A DNA stretch of 64,000 nt from Massilia sp. H6 (GCF_024802625.1 NZ_CP103371.1:3410001-3474000), one strand, 5' to 3'; positions 34,420 to 44,224 are shown, numbered from the stretch's first letter. The notes: generated by a model from the letters alone, not told the origin. Translations and numbers: made by a program.

Positions 34420-35472
34420 CTAGTACTTGAGAATGACCCCGGCGCCGACGCTGCGCTGGAAATAATTGTAGTCGATCAGGCTTTGGCCATATCCCGAGAA
34501 TACGTTGACATAGCCCTTGAGCGGTCCGGCCAGCGGGAAACCCCAGCCGAGCTCGGTCGCTCCCTTGTCGGTGTGCAGGTTGCGACGCAACATGGCAGAG
34601 AACTCGTGCCCTTCCAGGCGATAGGTACCGCTCAGTTCGGCGTGACCCATGTAGTCGAGGATGTCCGGGTTGTTGTCGTCTTCCAGCGACTCGCTGACGC
34701 GTTTCCAGACGCGTGCACTGATGCTCAGCGGGCCGCGCTCCAGGCCGACCTGGGCATAAAAGCGGTTCCAGCTGCGCGACAGGCTCGACGACTGTCCATT
34801 CGACTGGTGACTGAAGCCCAGGTTCAGGAATTTCACGTTGGTGCCGAGAACACTGAAGTTCAGCGGCGTCACCAGCATCACTTCGGGCTGGTAATTGGTC
34901 TCGCGGAACGGGCTGGACAGTTCGCTGTTGGTGGCTTGCCAGAAGCTGTTCTGGGTATAGCCAAACCACAGGTCCACCGGCAATTCAAACGCGGTCTCGA
35001 TCACTTTCATCTTGAAGCCGAGCTGGAACTCCAGTTCGGCATGCGAGAGGTCGCCAGTGAAATCCTTGGCGCGGAACGGCTTGTACGGCGCTTCGTTCGG
35101 ACGGTAGCTACGGTTCGCGATCAGGTAGTTCGGATTGTGTGGACGAAACAGGAAGGTACCGCGGCGGTGCCTGTCGGTGAGTTCCCAATGGTTGTCCATC
35201 GTGTACTCAGCGGCGGCCTCGACTGTCGGGTCGATCGATGCCGACGCGTCGGGCCGGGTTTTGTCCGGGAAGGCGCTGACCGGCACCACAGGCGCAGCCA
35301 CGACACCGGCGTCGGGCCCGGGCGCGGCGGCCAGGCGGTCGAAGCAGGCGAGGCGCTCGGTCGTGTCGGGAAGCTGGGCGCAGCTGCTCAGCTGTGCGGT
35401 GAGGGGCTGGGCGGTGACCGGGAGGGCGAACAGGAGCGGCAGCAATGCTGCTGGAATCGATTTCAATTGCAT
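34420..35472 (-). CDS. pldA: Outer-membrane phospholipase A1
   Basis: PldA hydrolyses phospholipids in the outer leaflet and is active as a Ca2+-dependent dimer. The 350-residue product has a signal peptide (ending near V-T-A-Q), an N-terminal extension, and a 12-strand barrel. The catalytic block is SHQSNGQSSSLSRSWNR, with H222 and S224 as the His/Ser pair and a following Asn, and it ends in an aromatic-rich final strand with a terminal Tyr (GAGVILKY). Confidence 0.93.
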   Translation of the reverse strand: MQLKSIPAALLPLLFALPVTAQPLTAQLSSCAQLPDTTERLACFDRLAAAPGPDAGVVAAPVVPVSAFPDKTRPDASASIDPTVEAAAEYTMDNHWELTDRHRRGTFLFRPHNPNYLIANRSYRPNEAPYKPFRAKDFTGDLSHAELEFQLGFKMKVIETAFELPVDLWFGYTQNSFWQATNSELSSPFRETNYQPEVMLVTPLNFSVLGTNVKFLNLGFSHQSNGQSSSLSRSWNRFYAQVGLERGPLSISARVWKRVSESLEDDNNPDILDYMGHAELSGTYRLEGHEFSAMLRRNLHTDKGATELGWGFPLAGPLKGYVNVFSGYGQSLIDYNYFQRSVGAGVILKY

Positions 35473-35616
35473 GGAAGTTTTCTATGAGAACAGCGGTACG
35501 GCCGTGCTGTCACCGCGCGGCAGCGGCGACATCACGGATAATCCCGGGTAGTTTCGCGGAAACGACGGTTTCGTGTCGCACGCACCACTGCGGTGCAGCA
35601 AGATCGAGTGCGCTAG

Positions 35617-36330
35617 TCAGGGCACCAGCAAGGCCAGCTGTTCCGGCTCCAGGAAACACCACTCCCCTTCGGCCAGGCCGAGCGATTCGAGCGTCAGGGC
35701 GCCGATCTGTGAGCGGTGCAGTGCGGCGCAATGGTTGCCGGCAGCGGCCAGCATGCGCTTGACCTGGTGATATTTACCTTGCTCGAGCACGATCTCGAGC
35801 AAGTGTTCGCCGCGCTGTACGCAAGAAACGGCCTTGAGCGGCGCCGGTTCGTCGTGCAACTGCACGCCTGCCAGCAAGGAATCGACCAGCTCCTGGGTCA
35901 CCGCTTGCGCCGTCGTCGCCTGGTAGACCTTGGGTACATGCCGCTTGGGCGACGATTGCGCGTGGATGAAAGGACCATCGTCGGACATCAGCAGCAAGCC
36001 GGTGGTGTCGTGGTCGAGCCGGCCCACCGGTTGCACCTCGCGCCAGGTAAATTGCTCTGGTAGCAAGGTCAGCACGCCCGGGTGGTGGCTGGGCTTGCGC
36101 GAACACTCGAAATTGGCTGGCTTGTACAAGGCCAGGTAGAGGTGTTCGCGATAGCGCCACTCTTCGCCGAATACCGTCAGCACCAGGCCGGCGGTATCGA
36201 ACGACGTCTTGTAGTTGTCTTCCAGCGTACCGTTGACCAGTACGTCGCCATCCTCGATCAGGGCACGACAGTATTTGCGGGTGCCGAATCCCTGCGATTG
36301 CAGGAGCCGGTCCAGGGAAAGTTTGCTCAT
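35617..36330 (-). CDS. rsuA: 16S rRNA pseudouridine 516 synthase
   Basis: RsuA makes pseudouridine at 16S position 516. From the Met at 36330 the product is 237 residues: an S4 RNA-binding domain (LDRLLQSQGFGTRKYCRALI) and the catalytic domain with the Asp in GRLDHDTTGLLL, and EGKYHQVKRM written here as EQGKYHQVKRML. The frame continues upstream to 36441 without a good start. Confidence 0.93.
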   Translation of the reverse strand: MSKLSLDRLLQSQGFGTRKYCRALIEDGDVLVNGTLEDNYKTSFDTAGLVLTVFGEEWRYREHLYLALYKPANFECSRKPSHHPGVLTLLPEQFTWREVQPVGRLDHDTTGLLLMSDDGPFIHAQSSPKRHVPKVYQATTAQAVTQELVDSLLAGVQLHDEPAPLKAVSCVQRGEHLLEIVLEQGKYHQVKRMLAAAGNHCAALHRSQIGALTLESLGLAEGEWCFLEPEQLALLVP

Positions 36331-36425
36331 GGGGCGCCACTTTACCAGAACCGGCAGGGTCGACAAAGCCTGCCCTTTACGCGTGAGAGATATAGTGGCC
36401 TGGCTGATTTTCGATGCGTCGGCAC

Positions 36426-36441
36426 ATTTGACAAACGTCAA
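36426..36441. promoter_or_regulatory. TTTGAC-AAAC-GTCAAA operator-like palindrome
   Basis: A perfect 6-bp inverted repeat with a 4-bp spacer, sitting between rsuA and the small gene at 36541. It includes TTGACA (36427-36432), a consensus -35 hexamer, but no good -10 is found at 16-18 nt. It looks like a repressor site. Confidence 0.4.
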
Positions 36442-36540
36442 ACTTCGGAATTTTCCTATTGATAGACTTCAATACGTTAGGAATCCGCCTAACGGCCCGA
36501 GGAATCTTTACAGTAGAGCCCTCGCATCGAAGAACAGGAC

Positions 36541-36843
36541 ATGACCGTGCATACCGACGCGCAACTGACCAGTGGACCACTTCCTCCACAAAAAACAACC
36601 GTGGAACAGCTCGGCATCGCCCGCTTCCACGCTTCTGGCCTACTGGCCCAGCTCGCCCTGTCGCGCTGGCAGCACGGGGGCGACAGTCCCCACCTGCATC
36701 CGGGCGTGCCGGCCTTGCGCGCGGCCCACTACCACAGCGCCCAAAGCGATTTCCTGGCATGGCTGGAAAGCGGCGGCCTTCATGCGGCCGAGACGGCACC
36801 TGGCCGGTCGGCACCTGCAAGCCTGAGCGCCAGTGCAAAATGA
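36541..36843 (+). CDS. Small protein of unknown function
   Basis: A 100-residue product that is not recognised. It begins MTVHTDAQLTSGPLPPQKT and is His- and Ala-rich with no signal peptide or membrane span. GAAG and AGGA lie just before the ATG. An overlapping +1 frame (36572-36826) is also open, but this one starts cleanly. A hairpin terminator begins 4 nt after the stop and an operator-like palindrome lies upstream, which supports a real transcription unit. Confidence 0.45.
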   Translation: MTVHTDAQLTSGPLPPQKTTVEQLGIARFHASGLLAQLALSRWQHGGDSPHLHPGVPALRAAHYHSAQSDFLAWLESGGLHAAETAPGRSAPASLSASAK

Positions 36844-36846
36844 AAA

Positions 36847-36864
36847 CGACGGCCGAGGCCGTCG
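36847..36864 (+). terminator. Hairpin terminator after the small unknown gene
   Basis: CGACGGC (36847-36853) and GCCGTCG (36858-36864) form a 7-bp stem around CGAG, followed by CTTTCATT. The stem is strong and the tail only partly T-rich. Confidence 0.6.
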
Positions 36865-37048
36865 CTTTCATTCCCTGAACAGGAATACCACTATGAGGAA
36901 TTGAATTCTCTCGAAGCCGCACGCTTGGTGCAGTTGGGGAGCGTCTGTCAGTTCAAGCGATCACCCACCTCTGGAAGTGTGTGGCCAGCCTGCGCCGCAA
37001 GTCGCTATCCACAATATAGAACAAGTAACGCCAGATGCAAGCACAATC

Positions 37049-38062
37049 TCAACGAAGCTGTGGCACCGCGCCGCGCAAGGTGGCACTGACCGCGCCATTG
37101 CCAACGGAAGCACCGAACTTCTTGAGCACGCGTTCGGGCAAGCCTTCGTGGGCCGTATAGTCGACGATGTCCTCGGCCTTGACGATGTCGCGCGCCACGG
37201 TATCGACCGTACCGTAGCCGTCGGCCAGGCCCATTTCGACGGCTTTCGCTCCGCTCCAGTACAGGCCCGAGAAGGTATCTTCGGTTTCCTTCAGGCGCTT
37301 GCCACGGCCGGCGCGCACCACCGTGATGAATTGCTGGTGGATTTCGTTGAGCATCGCCTGGGCGTGCGCCTTGTGCTTGTCCGACTGCGGGCTGAACGGA
37401 TCGAGGAAGCCCTTGTGCTCGCCAGCCGTCATCAGGCGCCGTTCAACCCCCAGCTTATCCATGGTGCCGGTAAAGCCGAAGCTGTCCATCAGCACGCCCA
37501 CCGAGCCGACGATCGATGCCTTGTTCACGAAGATGCGGTCGGCCGCGGACGCAACGTAATAGCCGCCCGAGGCGCAGATCTCGTCCACCACCACGTACAG
37601 CGGCTTGTCCGGATAACCCCGCCTGAGGCGCGCGATCTCGTCCACGATGATGCCAGCCTGCACCGGACTGCCGCCGGGGCTGTCGATACGCAGCACCACC
37701 GCGGCCGAGCCGGGATCGGAAAAGGCCTTGTTCAGCGAGGGAATCACGGTATCGGCCGCGCCGCTGCCTTCTGCTTCGATTTCGCCGTTAATTTCGATCA
37801 ACGCGGTATGCCGTCCCAGGTTCTCGTCGCCCCCCAGCCCGAAGGTGGAATCGAAATAGGTCAGCAGGGCGACAATGCCCAGTATCAGGAAGCCCAGCTT
37901 GAAGAAGATGCCCCAGCGGCGCGCCGCGCGGCGTTCGCGCACGGTGGCAAATACCAGCTTTTCCAGCGTCTCGCGCTCCCAGTTACTCGCGGTCGGGTTG
38001 GCGGCAAGCCGTTTTTCGGCTGGAAGTTCGGCTTGATGATCGTGACGCGTCTGTTCGCTCAT
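37049..38062 (-). CDS. sppA: Signal peptide peptidase SppA-type, S49 family
   Basis: An inner-membrane serine-lysine protease that degrades cleaved signal peptides. From the Met at 38062 (MSEQTRHDHQAEL) the product is 337 residues: one membrane span (about 62-82), then a single S49 domain with the nucleophile Ser in EICASGGYYVA, the substrate-loop block GSVGVLMDSFGF, and the catalytic Lys in AGEHKGFLDPF. The half-length form with one domain is standard in this group. It is in an rluC-HAD-Rieske-sppA run. Confidence 0.93.
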   Translation of the reverse strand: MSEQTRHDHQAELPAEKRLAANPTASNWERETLEKLVFATVRERRAARRWGIFFKLGFLILGIVALLTYFDSTFGLGGDENLGRHTALIEINGEIEAEGSGAADTVIPSLNKAFSDPGSAAVVLRIDSPGGSPVQAGIIVDEIARLRRGYPDKPLYVVVDEICASGGYYVASAADRIFVNKASIVGSVGVLMDSFGFTGTMDKLGVERRLMTAGEHKGFLDPFSPQSDKHKAHAQAMLNEIHQQFITVVRAGRGKRLKETEDTFSGLYWSGAKAVEMGLADGYGTVDTVARDIVKAEDIVDYTAHEGLPERVLKKFGASVGNGAVSATLRGAVPQLR

Positions 38063-38078
38063 AGAATCCGTTTCAAAA

Positions 38079-38474
38079 CTACCCTGTACGGGAAGATGCA
38101 CTGTCTCCGGCCGCTTGCACCATATCGTCCGGCTGCCACCAGATGCCGCCGTCGCGCTCGATCACGCCGATCGGCCGCAGCCGCCCTCCGCGGCACGGGC
38201 CGCCGACACAGCTGCCGGTGTCCGGCGCATACATCGCGCCATGGGTCGAGCACATCAGGTACTGTCCGCCCGACTCGAAAAAATTGCCCTGTGACCAATC
38301 GAGTTCGATCGGTACATGGGCACAACGGTTCAGGTAGGCAAATGGTTTACCGCCATAACGTATCACAAAGCCGGTGGTTGGGTGCCCGTAGGCAATGACA
38401 GGAAAGCGCATGCCCTTGCCGGCATCGACCAGCGCAGCCGCTTCGCACACGAACACACCACCTTCTTGCACCAT
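38079..38474 (-). CDS. Rieske [2Fe-2S] ferredoxin-type protein
   Basis: A 131-residue soluble Rieske protein with the two cluster motifs C51-A-H53 and C75-S-T-H78, so all four ligands are present. No signal peptide or oxygenase domain is seen, so it is a small electron carrier or an oxygenase ferredoxin component of unknown partner. It lies 2 bp from the HAD gene and 16 bp from sppA, in an operon widely kept next to rluC in Burkholderiales. Confidence 0.9.
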   Translation of the reverse strand: MVQEGGVFVCEAAALVDAGKGMRFPVIAYGHPTTGFVIRYGGKPFAYLNRCAHVPIELDWSQGNFFESGGQYLMCSTHGAMYAPDTGSCVGGPCRGGRLRPIGVIERDGGIWWQPDDMVQAAGDSASSRTG

Positions 38475-38476
38475 CT

Positions 38477-39136
38477 TTATGCGTTCTCCAGCAGCCAGTC
38501 GTGCAGCTCAGGTATCGACTTGGCCGAGAACAATGGTCGGCAGGCCTGCAATTGGTGCACCGGGTGGGCACCAAATTCGACCGCAATGCCAAAGGCACCG
38601 GCGTTTTCCGCCATCAGCAGGTCGTGGGTGGTGTCGCCGATCATGACGGTGCGGCGCAGCACCTGCCCGAGCTCGCGGGTCAATTCCTGCAGCATCGCCG
38701 GATGCGGCTTGGAGAAGGTCTCGTCGGCACAGCGGGTGGCATCGAAGGTGGACAGCAGGCCGGCCGCGTTCAGCGAGCGGTTCAGGCCGACACGGCTCTT
38801 GCCGGTGGCCACGGCCAGAAAATAGCCTTGTTGCTTCAGTCCACTGAGCATCTCGCGCACGCCCTTGAACAGCACCAGTTCGTGGTCTTTGGTCAGGTAA
38901 TGATAGCGATAGCGTTCGACCATGCGCGGATACATGGCCGGCTCGATGTCCGGCATGACGGCCGCCATCGCCTCGAGCAGGCCGAGGCCGATCACATGCG
39001 ACGCCGAGGCGTCGCTCGGCACTGGCAGGCCCAGGTCGCGCGCTGCCGACTGGATGCAGCGGACGATCGTTGCCGTGCTGTCCATCAGCGTACCATCCCA
39101 ATCGAAGACGATCAGGTCAAATTGCTTTCTTGGCAT
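38477..39136 (-). CDS. HAD-family phosphatase (phosphoglycolate phosphatase-like)
   Basis: A 219-residue HAD hydrolase with the nucleophile Asp12 and Asp14 (FDWDGTLMD), motif II in VATGKSR, the Lys in SKPHP, and the acidic pair in MIGDTTHDLLMAENAG. A helical cap domain is present. The substrate is uncertain; phosphoglycolate phosphatase is a common call, but the gph locus is usually next to trpE or ubiG. It lies 2 bp from the Rieske gene and 145 bp after rluC. Confidence 0.88.
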   Translation of the reverse strand: MPRKQFDLIVFDWDGTLMDSTATIVRCIQSAARDLGLPVPSDASASHVIGLGLLEAMAAVMPDIEPAMYPRMVERYRYHYLTKDHELVLFKGVREMLSGLKQQGYFLAVATGKSRVGLNRSLNAAGLLSTFDATRCADETFSKPHPAMLQELTRELGQVLRRTVMIGDTTHDLLMAENAGAFGIAVEFGAHPVHQLQACRPLFSAKSIPELHDWLLENA

Positions 39137-39280
39137 TATTGTCGGCAGTAGGCTGCCATTTCCTTGGGTATTAAAGGGTGGGCGGAACTACGCCCACGGT
39201 GAAATTTAAAGAGTAATTCGGCGTGCCAGGCGTGCGCGATGCGCTTGAACCCGGCTGCCGATCCCTGGCAATACGGTCGA

Positions 39281-40264
39281 TCATGCCACGGACTGGCCCA
39301 AGCTTACCAAGAAACGTTCGCACTCGGCAGGCAGCGGCGCGCGCAGCGTCATCTGCTGGCCGCTGTCCGGATGCGTGAACGTGATCTGGTGGGCGTGCAA
39401 GAACATGCGCTTGAGCGCGCCACGGGTGGCGCTTCCCTTCTGCAAGGCCTTGTTAAACGGGAAATCACCATATTTATCGTCACCCAGGATCGGGAAACCG
39501 CTCGATGCCAAGTGCACCCGGATCTGGTGCGTACGGCCGGTCTTGAGCTCGGCCTCGAGCAGCGCGAATTCTTGCCACTTGCGCTTGAGGTTGAAAATGG
39601 TATGCGATTCCATGCCGCCGGCCTGCACCACTACGCGCCGCTCGCCGTCCGCTGTCGTGTATTTATGTAAAGGTAGCTTTACATGTTGGCGCTTGTTGAT
39701 CCAGTCGCCATGCACCGCCGTCAGGTAGCGTTTGTCGGTATGGCCATCGCGCATCTGCTCGTGCAGGTTGGTCAGTGCGGAACGCTTCTTTGCCAGCAGC
39801 AGCAGTCCCGAGGTCTCGCGGTCCAGCCGGTGCACCAGCTCCAGGAACTTGGCCTGCGGCCGCGATGCACGCAACTGCTCGATGACGCCATACGACACGC
39901 CCGAGCCGCCGTGCACCGCCACGCCGCACGGCTTGTCGATCACGAGCAGGTGGGCATCCTCGAAGACGATGGTAAATTCAGCGCCGGGCGCAACCTGGGC
40001 GCTGCTCTTTTCAGCGATGCGGATCGGCGGGATGCGCACCATATCGCCCTCGACCAGGCGGTACAGCTGGTCGATACGGCCCTTGTTGACCCGTACTTCG
40101 CCGGAGCGCAGGATACGGTAGACGTGGCTCTTGGGTACGCCCTTGCAGATACGCAGCAGGTAGTTATCGATGCGCTGGCCGGCTTCTTCTTCGGAGATGG
40201 TCACGAACTGCGCCTGGAGTGCTTGCTGTGATGAAGGGGGAACAACATCGTTTTGTCTTGCCAT
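39281..40264 (-). CDS. rluC: 23S rRNA pseudouridine synthase RluC
   Basis: RluC makes pseudouridine at 23S positions 955, 2504 and 2580. The catalytic Asp is in HRLDRETSGLLLLAKKR, the S4 domain is at the N-terminus (AGQRIDNYLLRICKG). The start is put at 40264 (327 residues, MARQNDVV) because GGGAAG lies 9 nt before it; an ATG at 40303 sits almost on the predicted transcription start, and 40270 is the other option. It is divergent from rne, as in many proteobacteria. Confidence 0.93.
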   Translation of the reverse strand: MARQNDVVPPSSQQALQAQFVTISEEEAGQRIDNYLLRICKGVPKSHVYRILRSGEVRVNKGRIDQLYRLVEGDMVRIPPIRIAEKSSAQVAPGAEFTIVFEDAHLLVIDKPCGVAVHGGSGVSYGVIEQLRASRPQAKFLELVHRLDRETSGLLLLAKKRSALTNLHEQMRDGHTDKRYLTAVHGDWINKRQHVKLPLHKYTTADGERRVVVQAGGMESHTIFNLKRKWQEFALLEAELKTGRTHQIRVHLASSGFPILGDDKYGDFPFNKALQKGSATRGALKRMFLHAHQITFTHPDSGQQMTLRAPLPAECERFLVSLGQSVA

Positions 40265-40307
40265 TCGCATTGTCTTCCCAGAAATTCTCTCTAAGTCCTT
40301 CATTTTG

Positions 40308-40334
40308 AATATATAATCGACAGGCGGCGGTCAA
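40308..40334 (-). promoter_or_regulatory. Candidate sigma-70 promoter of rluC
   Basis: On the minus strand TTGACC (40334-40329) is followed by a 15-nt spacer and TATATT (40313-40308). The spacer is shorter than the ideal 17. If used, the transcript would begin about 40300, just before the rluC start codons. Confidence 0.4.
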
Positions 40335-40981
40335 ACCTCTGCTGGTGTAAGAATTAAAACGATATTTTACACAGGGGCGCGCTCCATCGGCCCCGCCAGA
40401 GTGCAAATCGATGGAAAAAACGTGTACGCACATTCAGGCGCGAATCAGGGTTGCACCTGCAGTTGTAATCGGGTTGCGCGCGTGGATGCAAGATGGAATT
40501 GTTTGGACTTATAAGGATAAGTACCGGCAAGCCGCCTGTTGGGCGGCTTGCCGGTTGATGGTGTCGATAACGCTTGTCGTTGTGGCCCGACCCGATGGTG
40601 GCTTCACCTGAAGGCTTGAGAGGATGGGCTGATTGATCGGATCACTGCGCGGACTGATGCAGGCTGATCGATTGCCTCGGTATCAAGGTCCTGGTTGTTC
40701 GCTGGCTCAGGTCTGGCTCGTTGTTGCACACCGCCTCGCTGTTTGCGCCGTGCCCACCCCAACGTGGTGGCAGGCGCAGGCAGTTGCAGGTTGCGGCGTG
40801 CGTAGGCAATGACGTTCGGCTCCATTTGCGCCCTGTGCGGCACCGACGCGTAGCGTCGGCTTGCCCCATTCCCGGGTATTCCCCCCTCCAACATTCTTTC
40901 TCCGCGTACATTCCCCATGTACTTAAGCCACGTCTAACCGACGCGGCATGACACGGCCCCCGGGCCGCGGAGTTTATAAAA
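40335..40981 (+). promoter_or_regulatory. Long rne leader region
   Basis: About 650 bp without a supported gene precede rne. Known rne genes in other bacteria have long 5' leaders that RNase E itself cleaves to control its level, and the same is inferred here. It contains the perfect 14-bp stem at 40523-40555 and a GTGTAA/TTACAC dyad at 40345-40372. No ORF in the region has a ribosome site with family support. Confidence 0.55.
40523..40555. other. Perfect 14-bp stem-loop in the rne leader
   Basis: ACCGGCAAGCCGCC (40523-40536), loop TGTTG, GGCGGCTTGCCGGT (40542-40555). It has no T run on either side, so an intrinsic terminator is unlikely. It may be an RNase E control hairpin, a processing site, or a small RNA. 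Confidence 0.6.
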
Positions 40982-43900
40982 ATGAAACGCATGTTGTTTA
41001 ACGCTACGCAGCAAGAAGAGCTGCGCGTAGCAATCGTCGATGGACAGAAACTGATCGACATCGACATCGAAACAGCCGGACGAGAGCAGCGCAAGTCCAA
41101 TATCTACAAGGGTGTCATTACCCGCATCGAACCTTCCCTCGAAGCCTGCTTCGTCAGCTACGGCGAAGACCGCCACGGTTTCCTCCCCTTCAAGGAAGTT
41201 GCCCGCACTTATTTCCGTGACGGCGTCGACGTGCGCAACTGCAGCATCAAGGAAGCGCTGCGCGAAGGCCAGGAAATCATGGTCCAGGTCGAGAAAGAAG
41301 AGCGCGGCAACAAGGGCGCAGCCCTGACCTCGTTCATCTCGCTGGCAGGCCGCTACCTGGTCCTGATGCCGAACAACCCGCGTGGCGGCGGCGTGTCGCG
41401 CCGTGTCGAAGGCGAAGAACGCCAGGAACTGCGCGAGACCATGGACAAGCTCGACCTGCCGCAAGGCATGTCGGTAATTGCCCGCACCGCCGGCATCGGC
41501 CGCAATGTCGAAGAACTGCAGTGGGACCTGAACTACCTGATGCAGCTGTGGCGCGCAATCGAAGGCGCCGGCAAGTCGGCCGGTGGCGCCTTCCTGATCT
41601 ATCAGGAGTCGTCGCTGGTGATCCGCGCGATCCGCGACTACTTCCAGCCCGATATCGGCGAAGTCCTGATCGACACCGACGACATCTTTGACCAGGCCCA
41701 GCAGTTCATGAGCCACGTGATGCCCGACATGGCCCATCGCGTCAAGCGCTACAGCGACGACGTGCCGCTGTTCTCGCGCTTCCAGATCGAACACCAGATC
41801 GAGACCGCCTACGCGCGCACCGTGCCGCTGCCATCGGGCGGCGCGATCGTCATCGACCACACCGAAGCGCTGGTCTCGATCGACGTCAACTCGGCCCGCG
41901 CCACGCGCGGTTCGGACATCGAAAACACCGCCTTCAACACCAACTGCGAAGCCGCCGACGAAGTGGCGCGCCAGCTGCGCCTGCGCGACCTGGGCGGCCT
42001 GATCGTGATCGACTTCATCGACATGGAAGTGGCCAAGAACCAGCGCGAAGTCGAAACCCGCCTGAAAGACGCCCTGCACCATGACCGTGCGCGCGTCCAG
42101 ATGGGCAAGATCTCGCGCTTCGGCCTGATGGAACTGTCGCGCCAGCGCCTGCGTCCGTCGCTGTCCGAAGGCTCGCATGTGACCTGCCCGCGCTGCTCGG
42201 GCACCGGCCACATCCGCGATACCGAATCGTCGGCCCTGCAGGTGCTGCGCATCATCCAGGAAGAGGCGATGAAGGAAAATTCGGCCGCGATCCACGTGCA
42301 GGTGCCGGTCGATGTCGCCGCTTTCCTGCTCAACGAGAAGCGCGGCGAAGTGCTCAAGATCGAGAGCCGTCACCGCATCACCGTGATCCTGATCCCGAAC
42401 AAGCACCTGGACACGCCGCATTACAAGCTCGAGCGCATCAAGCACGACGACCCACGCCTGGAAGACGCGCACGCCAGCTACGCGATGGCCGAATCGGCAG
42501 ACACCGACATGGCCTATGCCAAGCGCCAGAAAGAAGAAGCCAAGCCGCGCCAGGAAGCCGTCGTCAAGACCATCACCCCGGCCCAGCCGGCCCCGGTGGT
42601 CGACCGCAGCGAAGCGGCCAAGCCAGTCAAGCCGGTGGCTGCCGCCCCGGCCGCGGCACCAGCCCCGGCCCCTGCCGAGATCAGCATCTTCGCCCGCATC
42701 CGTAACTTCTTCATGGGCGAACCGGTGCCACCGGCGCCGACTCCCCAGCCGACCGTGGCTGAAAAGCCAGCCGCCGCATCGACTGGCGAGCGCGGCGAGC
42801 GTGGCCAGCGCGGCCGCAACGGCAGCAGCCGTGGCGTCAAGGGCGGGCGCGACCGCAGCGAACGCGACGCTAACGGCAAGCTCGACGAGACCGTGAAAGC
42901 CGCGGACCTCGAAGGCAAGCCGGCACGTCCGCCGCGTCCGCCACGCGAACCGCGTCCACCGCGCGACGCTGGCGATGCCGCCCAGGCTGCACCACGGGCC
43001 GAACGTGGTGAACGTCCCGAGCCAGCCGAGCGCAAGGAACGCGCGCCGCGCCAGCCGCGTGAGCCGCGTGAGCGTGGCGAACGCAGCGCTGTCCAGCCGG
43101 TCGAAGCCAAGGCCGAAGAACTCAAGCTGCACGCTACCCCGGCGCCGGCACCGGTGCCGGTCATGCAAGCCGATCTGTCCACCAGCACCCCGCACGGTGA
43201 CGTGCTCGAGCACGCGGTGAAGGTCGCCTCCGCCGGCCCGGCCAGCGACGAACTCGACGCCGACGGCGACGAGCCGCGCCGCCGCCGCCGCCGTGGTGGC
43301 CGTAACCGCAACCGCCGCGACCGCGACGGTGTCGAGGGCGAAGGCGCCGACGGCGTCGAAGGCGCACCGGCCTTTACGCCGGTCGCCGACGAAGAAGCCG
43401 CTAAAGTAGCTGCCCAAGGCCGTCCACCGAAGGCAAAGCAGGCCGCGGCATCGACCGAGCCGGCGCCATGGGCCTTCCCAACCTCCGCTTCGATCGCCGC
43501 GGCGGCCACGGCCAAGGCGCAGGCCGCCGCACCAGCTGCTGCTCCTGCTGCTCCTGCTGCCCCTGCGCCTGCGCCTGCTGCGGTTGCCGACGGCGCTGCC
43601 GCGCCAGTGGCGAGCGCCACCGGCCAAGCCGGTGCATGGGCCTTCCCGACCAGCGCGTCGGTAGCGGCTGCGCAAGCTGCGGCGGCTCCCGCGGAAGAGG
43701 CGGCGCCGGCACCTGCTCCTGCACCTGCTCCTGCACCTGCTCCTGCTCCTGTCGCTGCTCCTGTCGCTGCGGCTCCGGCACCAGTGGCCGCTCCAGCGCC
43801 AGTTGCCGCCGCTCCGGTTGCCGCCGCCCAGGCACCGGTCGACATCGACGATGTCCTGTCCAGGGCCGGCCTGCAGTTGGCCTCGACCGACCCGGAAAAG

Positions 43901-44023
43901 CTGCGCGCCGCCCAGGAAGCTGCTGCCCAAGCCGCATCGACCCAGCGCGTTGGCCGCGCCCGCAAGCCGGTGGCAGCACCGGTGGACGAGCCGCTGATCC
44001 AGGTGGATACCTCGCGCGAATGA
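40982..44023 (+). CDS. rne: Ribonuclease E
   Basis: RNase E starts mRNA decay and matures rRNA and tRNA on the inner membrane side. The 1013-residue product has the S1/5'-sensor/DNase-like N-half with catalytic Asp301 ([13 protein letters not shown]) and Asp344 ([15 protein letters not shown]) and the Zn-link C402-x-x-C405 (CPRCSGTG) for tetramer formation. The C-half is disordered: a membrane or scaffold segment ([14 protein letters not shown]), Arg-rich RNA-binding stretches ([17 protein letters not shown]), and long Ala-Pro repeats. WAFPTSAS occurs twice (W830 and W886), and the end carries [13 protein letters not shown]. It is followed by a strong terminator. Confidence 0.97.
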   Translation: MKRMLFNATQQEELRVAIVDGQKLIDIDIETAGREQRKSNIYKGVITRIEPSLEACFVSYGEDRHGFLPFKEVARTYFRDGVDVRNCSIKEALREGQEIMVQVEKEERGNKGAALTSFISLAGRYLVLMPNNPRGGGVSRRVEGEERQELRETMDKLDLPQGMSVIARTAGIGRNVEELQWDLNYLMQLWRAIEGAGKSAGGAFLIYQESSLVIRAIRDYFQPDIGEVLIDTDDIFDQAQQFMSHVMPDMAHRVKRYSDDVPLFSRFQIEHQIETAYARTVPLPSGGAIVIDHTEALVSIDVNSARATRGSDIENTAFNTNCEAADEVARQLRLRDLGGLIVIDFIDMEVAKNQREVETRLKDALHHDRARVQMGKISRFGLMELSRQRLRPSLSEGSHVTCPRCSGTGHIRDTESSALQVLRIIQEEAMKENSAAIHVQVPVDVAAFLLNEKRGEVLKIESRHRITVILIPNKHLDTPHYKLERIKHDDPRLEDAHASYAMAESADTDMAYAKRQKEEAKPRQEAVVKTITPAQPAPVVDRSEAAKPVKPVAAAPAAAPAPAPAEISIFARIRNFFMGEPVPPAPTPQPTVAEKPAAASTGERGERGQRGRNGSSRGVKGGRDRSERDANGKLDETVKAADLEGKPARPPRPPREPRPPRDAGDAAQAAPRAERGERPEPAERKERAPRQPREPRERGERSAVQPVEAKAEELKLHATPAPAPVPVMQADLSTSTPHGDVLEHAVKVASAGPASDELDADGDEPRRRRRRGGRNRNRRDRDGVEGEGADGVEGAPAFTPVADEEAAKVAAQGRPPKAKQAAASTEPAPWAFPTSASIAAAATAKAQAAAPAAAPAAPAAPAPAPAAVADGAAAPVASATGQAGAWAFPTSASVAAAQAAAAPAEEAAPAPAPAPAPAPAPAPVAAPVAAAPAPVAAPAPVAAAPVAAAQAPVDIDDVLSRAGLQLASTDPEKLRAAQEAAAQAASTQRVGRARKPVAAPVDEPLIQVDTSRE

Positions 44024-44065
44024 GCATCGCTGTGTAAAGAATGGTAAGGGAAGCTTCGTAAGCTG

Positions 44066-44103
44066 AACCCCAAAAGTTGGACACCAACTTTTGGGGTTTT
44101 TTT
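44066..44103 (+). terminator. Strong rho-independent terminator after rne
   Basis: AACCCCAAAAGTTGG (44066-44080), loop ACA, CCAACTTTTGGGGTT (44084-44098), then T to 44103 (7 T in a row from 44097). A perfect 15-bp stem with a T tract is a very clear intrinsic terminator. Confidence 0.95.
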
Positions 44104-44224
44104 ATGGCCGGTACCTACCTATGGCGGGTACATATCGGTGCGCGAGCCAGGGAAATGATGAACCGTGTACCATCCCCAATCGCCTTAATCTAAACCCGTC
44201 CTGAAAATTGAAAGATCCTGGTAA

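Noticed and set aside
40523..40555. Reading the rne-leader stem as an intrinsic terminator
   Set aside because: No T run on either strand; the stem is kept as a leader hairpin instead.
40934..43930. 998-codon minus-strand frame opposite rne
   Set aside because: Shadow of the rne gene. It is low-complexity (Arg, Ser, Gly, Ala) because of the Ala-Pro repeats on the other strand.
44066..44103. Possible IS3-type terminal repeat after rne
   Set aside because: The AACCCCAAAAGTTGG arm resembles some IS3 ends, but the perfect stem with a T tract fits a terminator and there is no transposase next to it.
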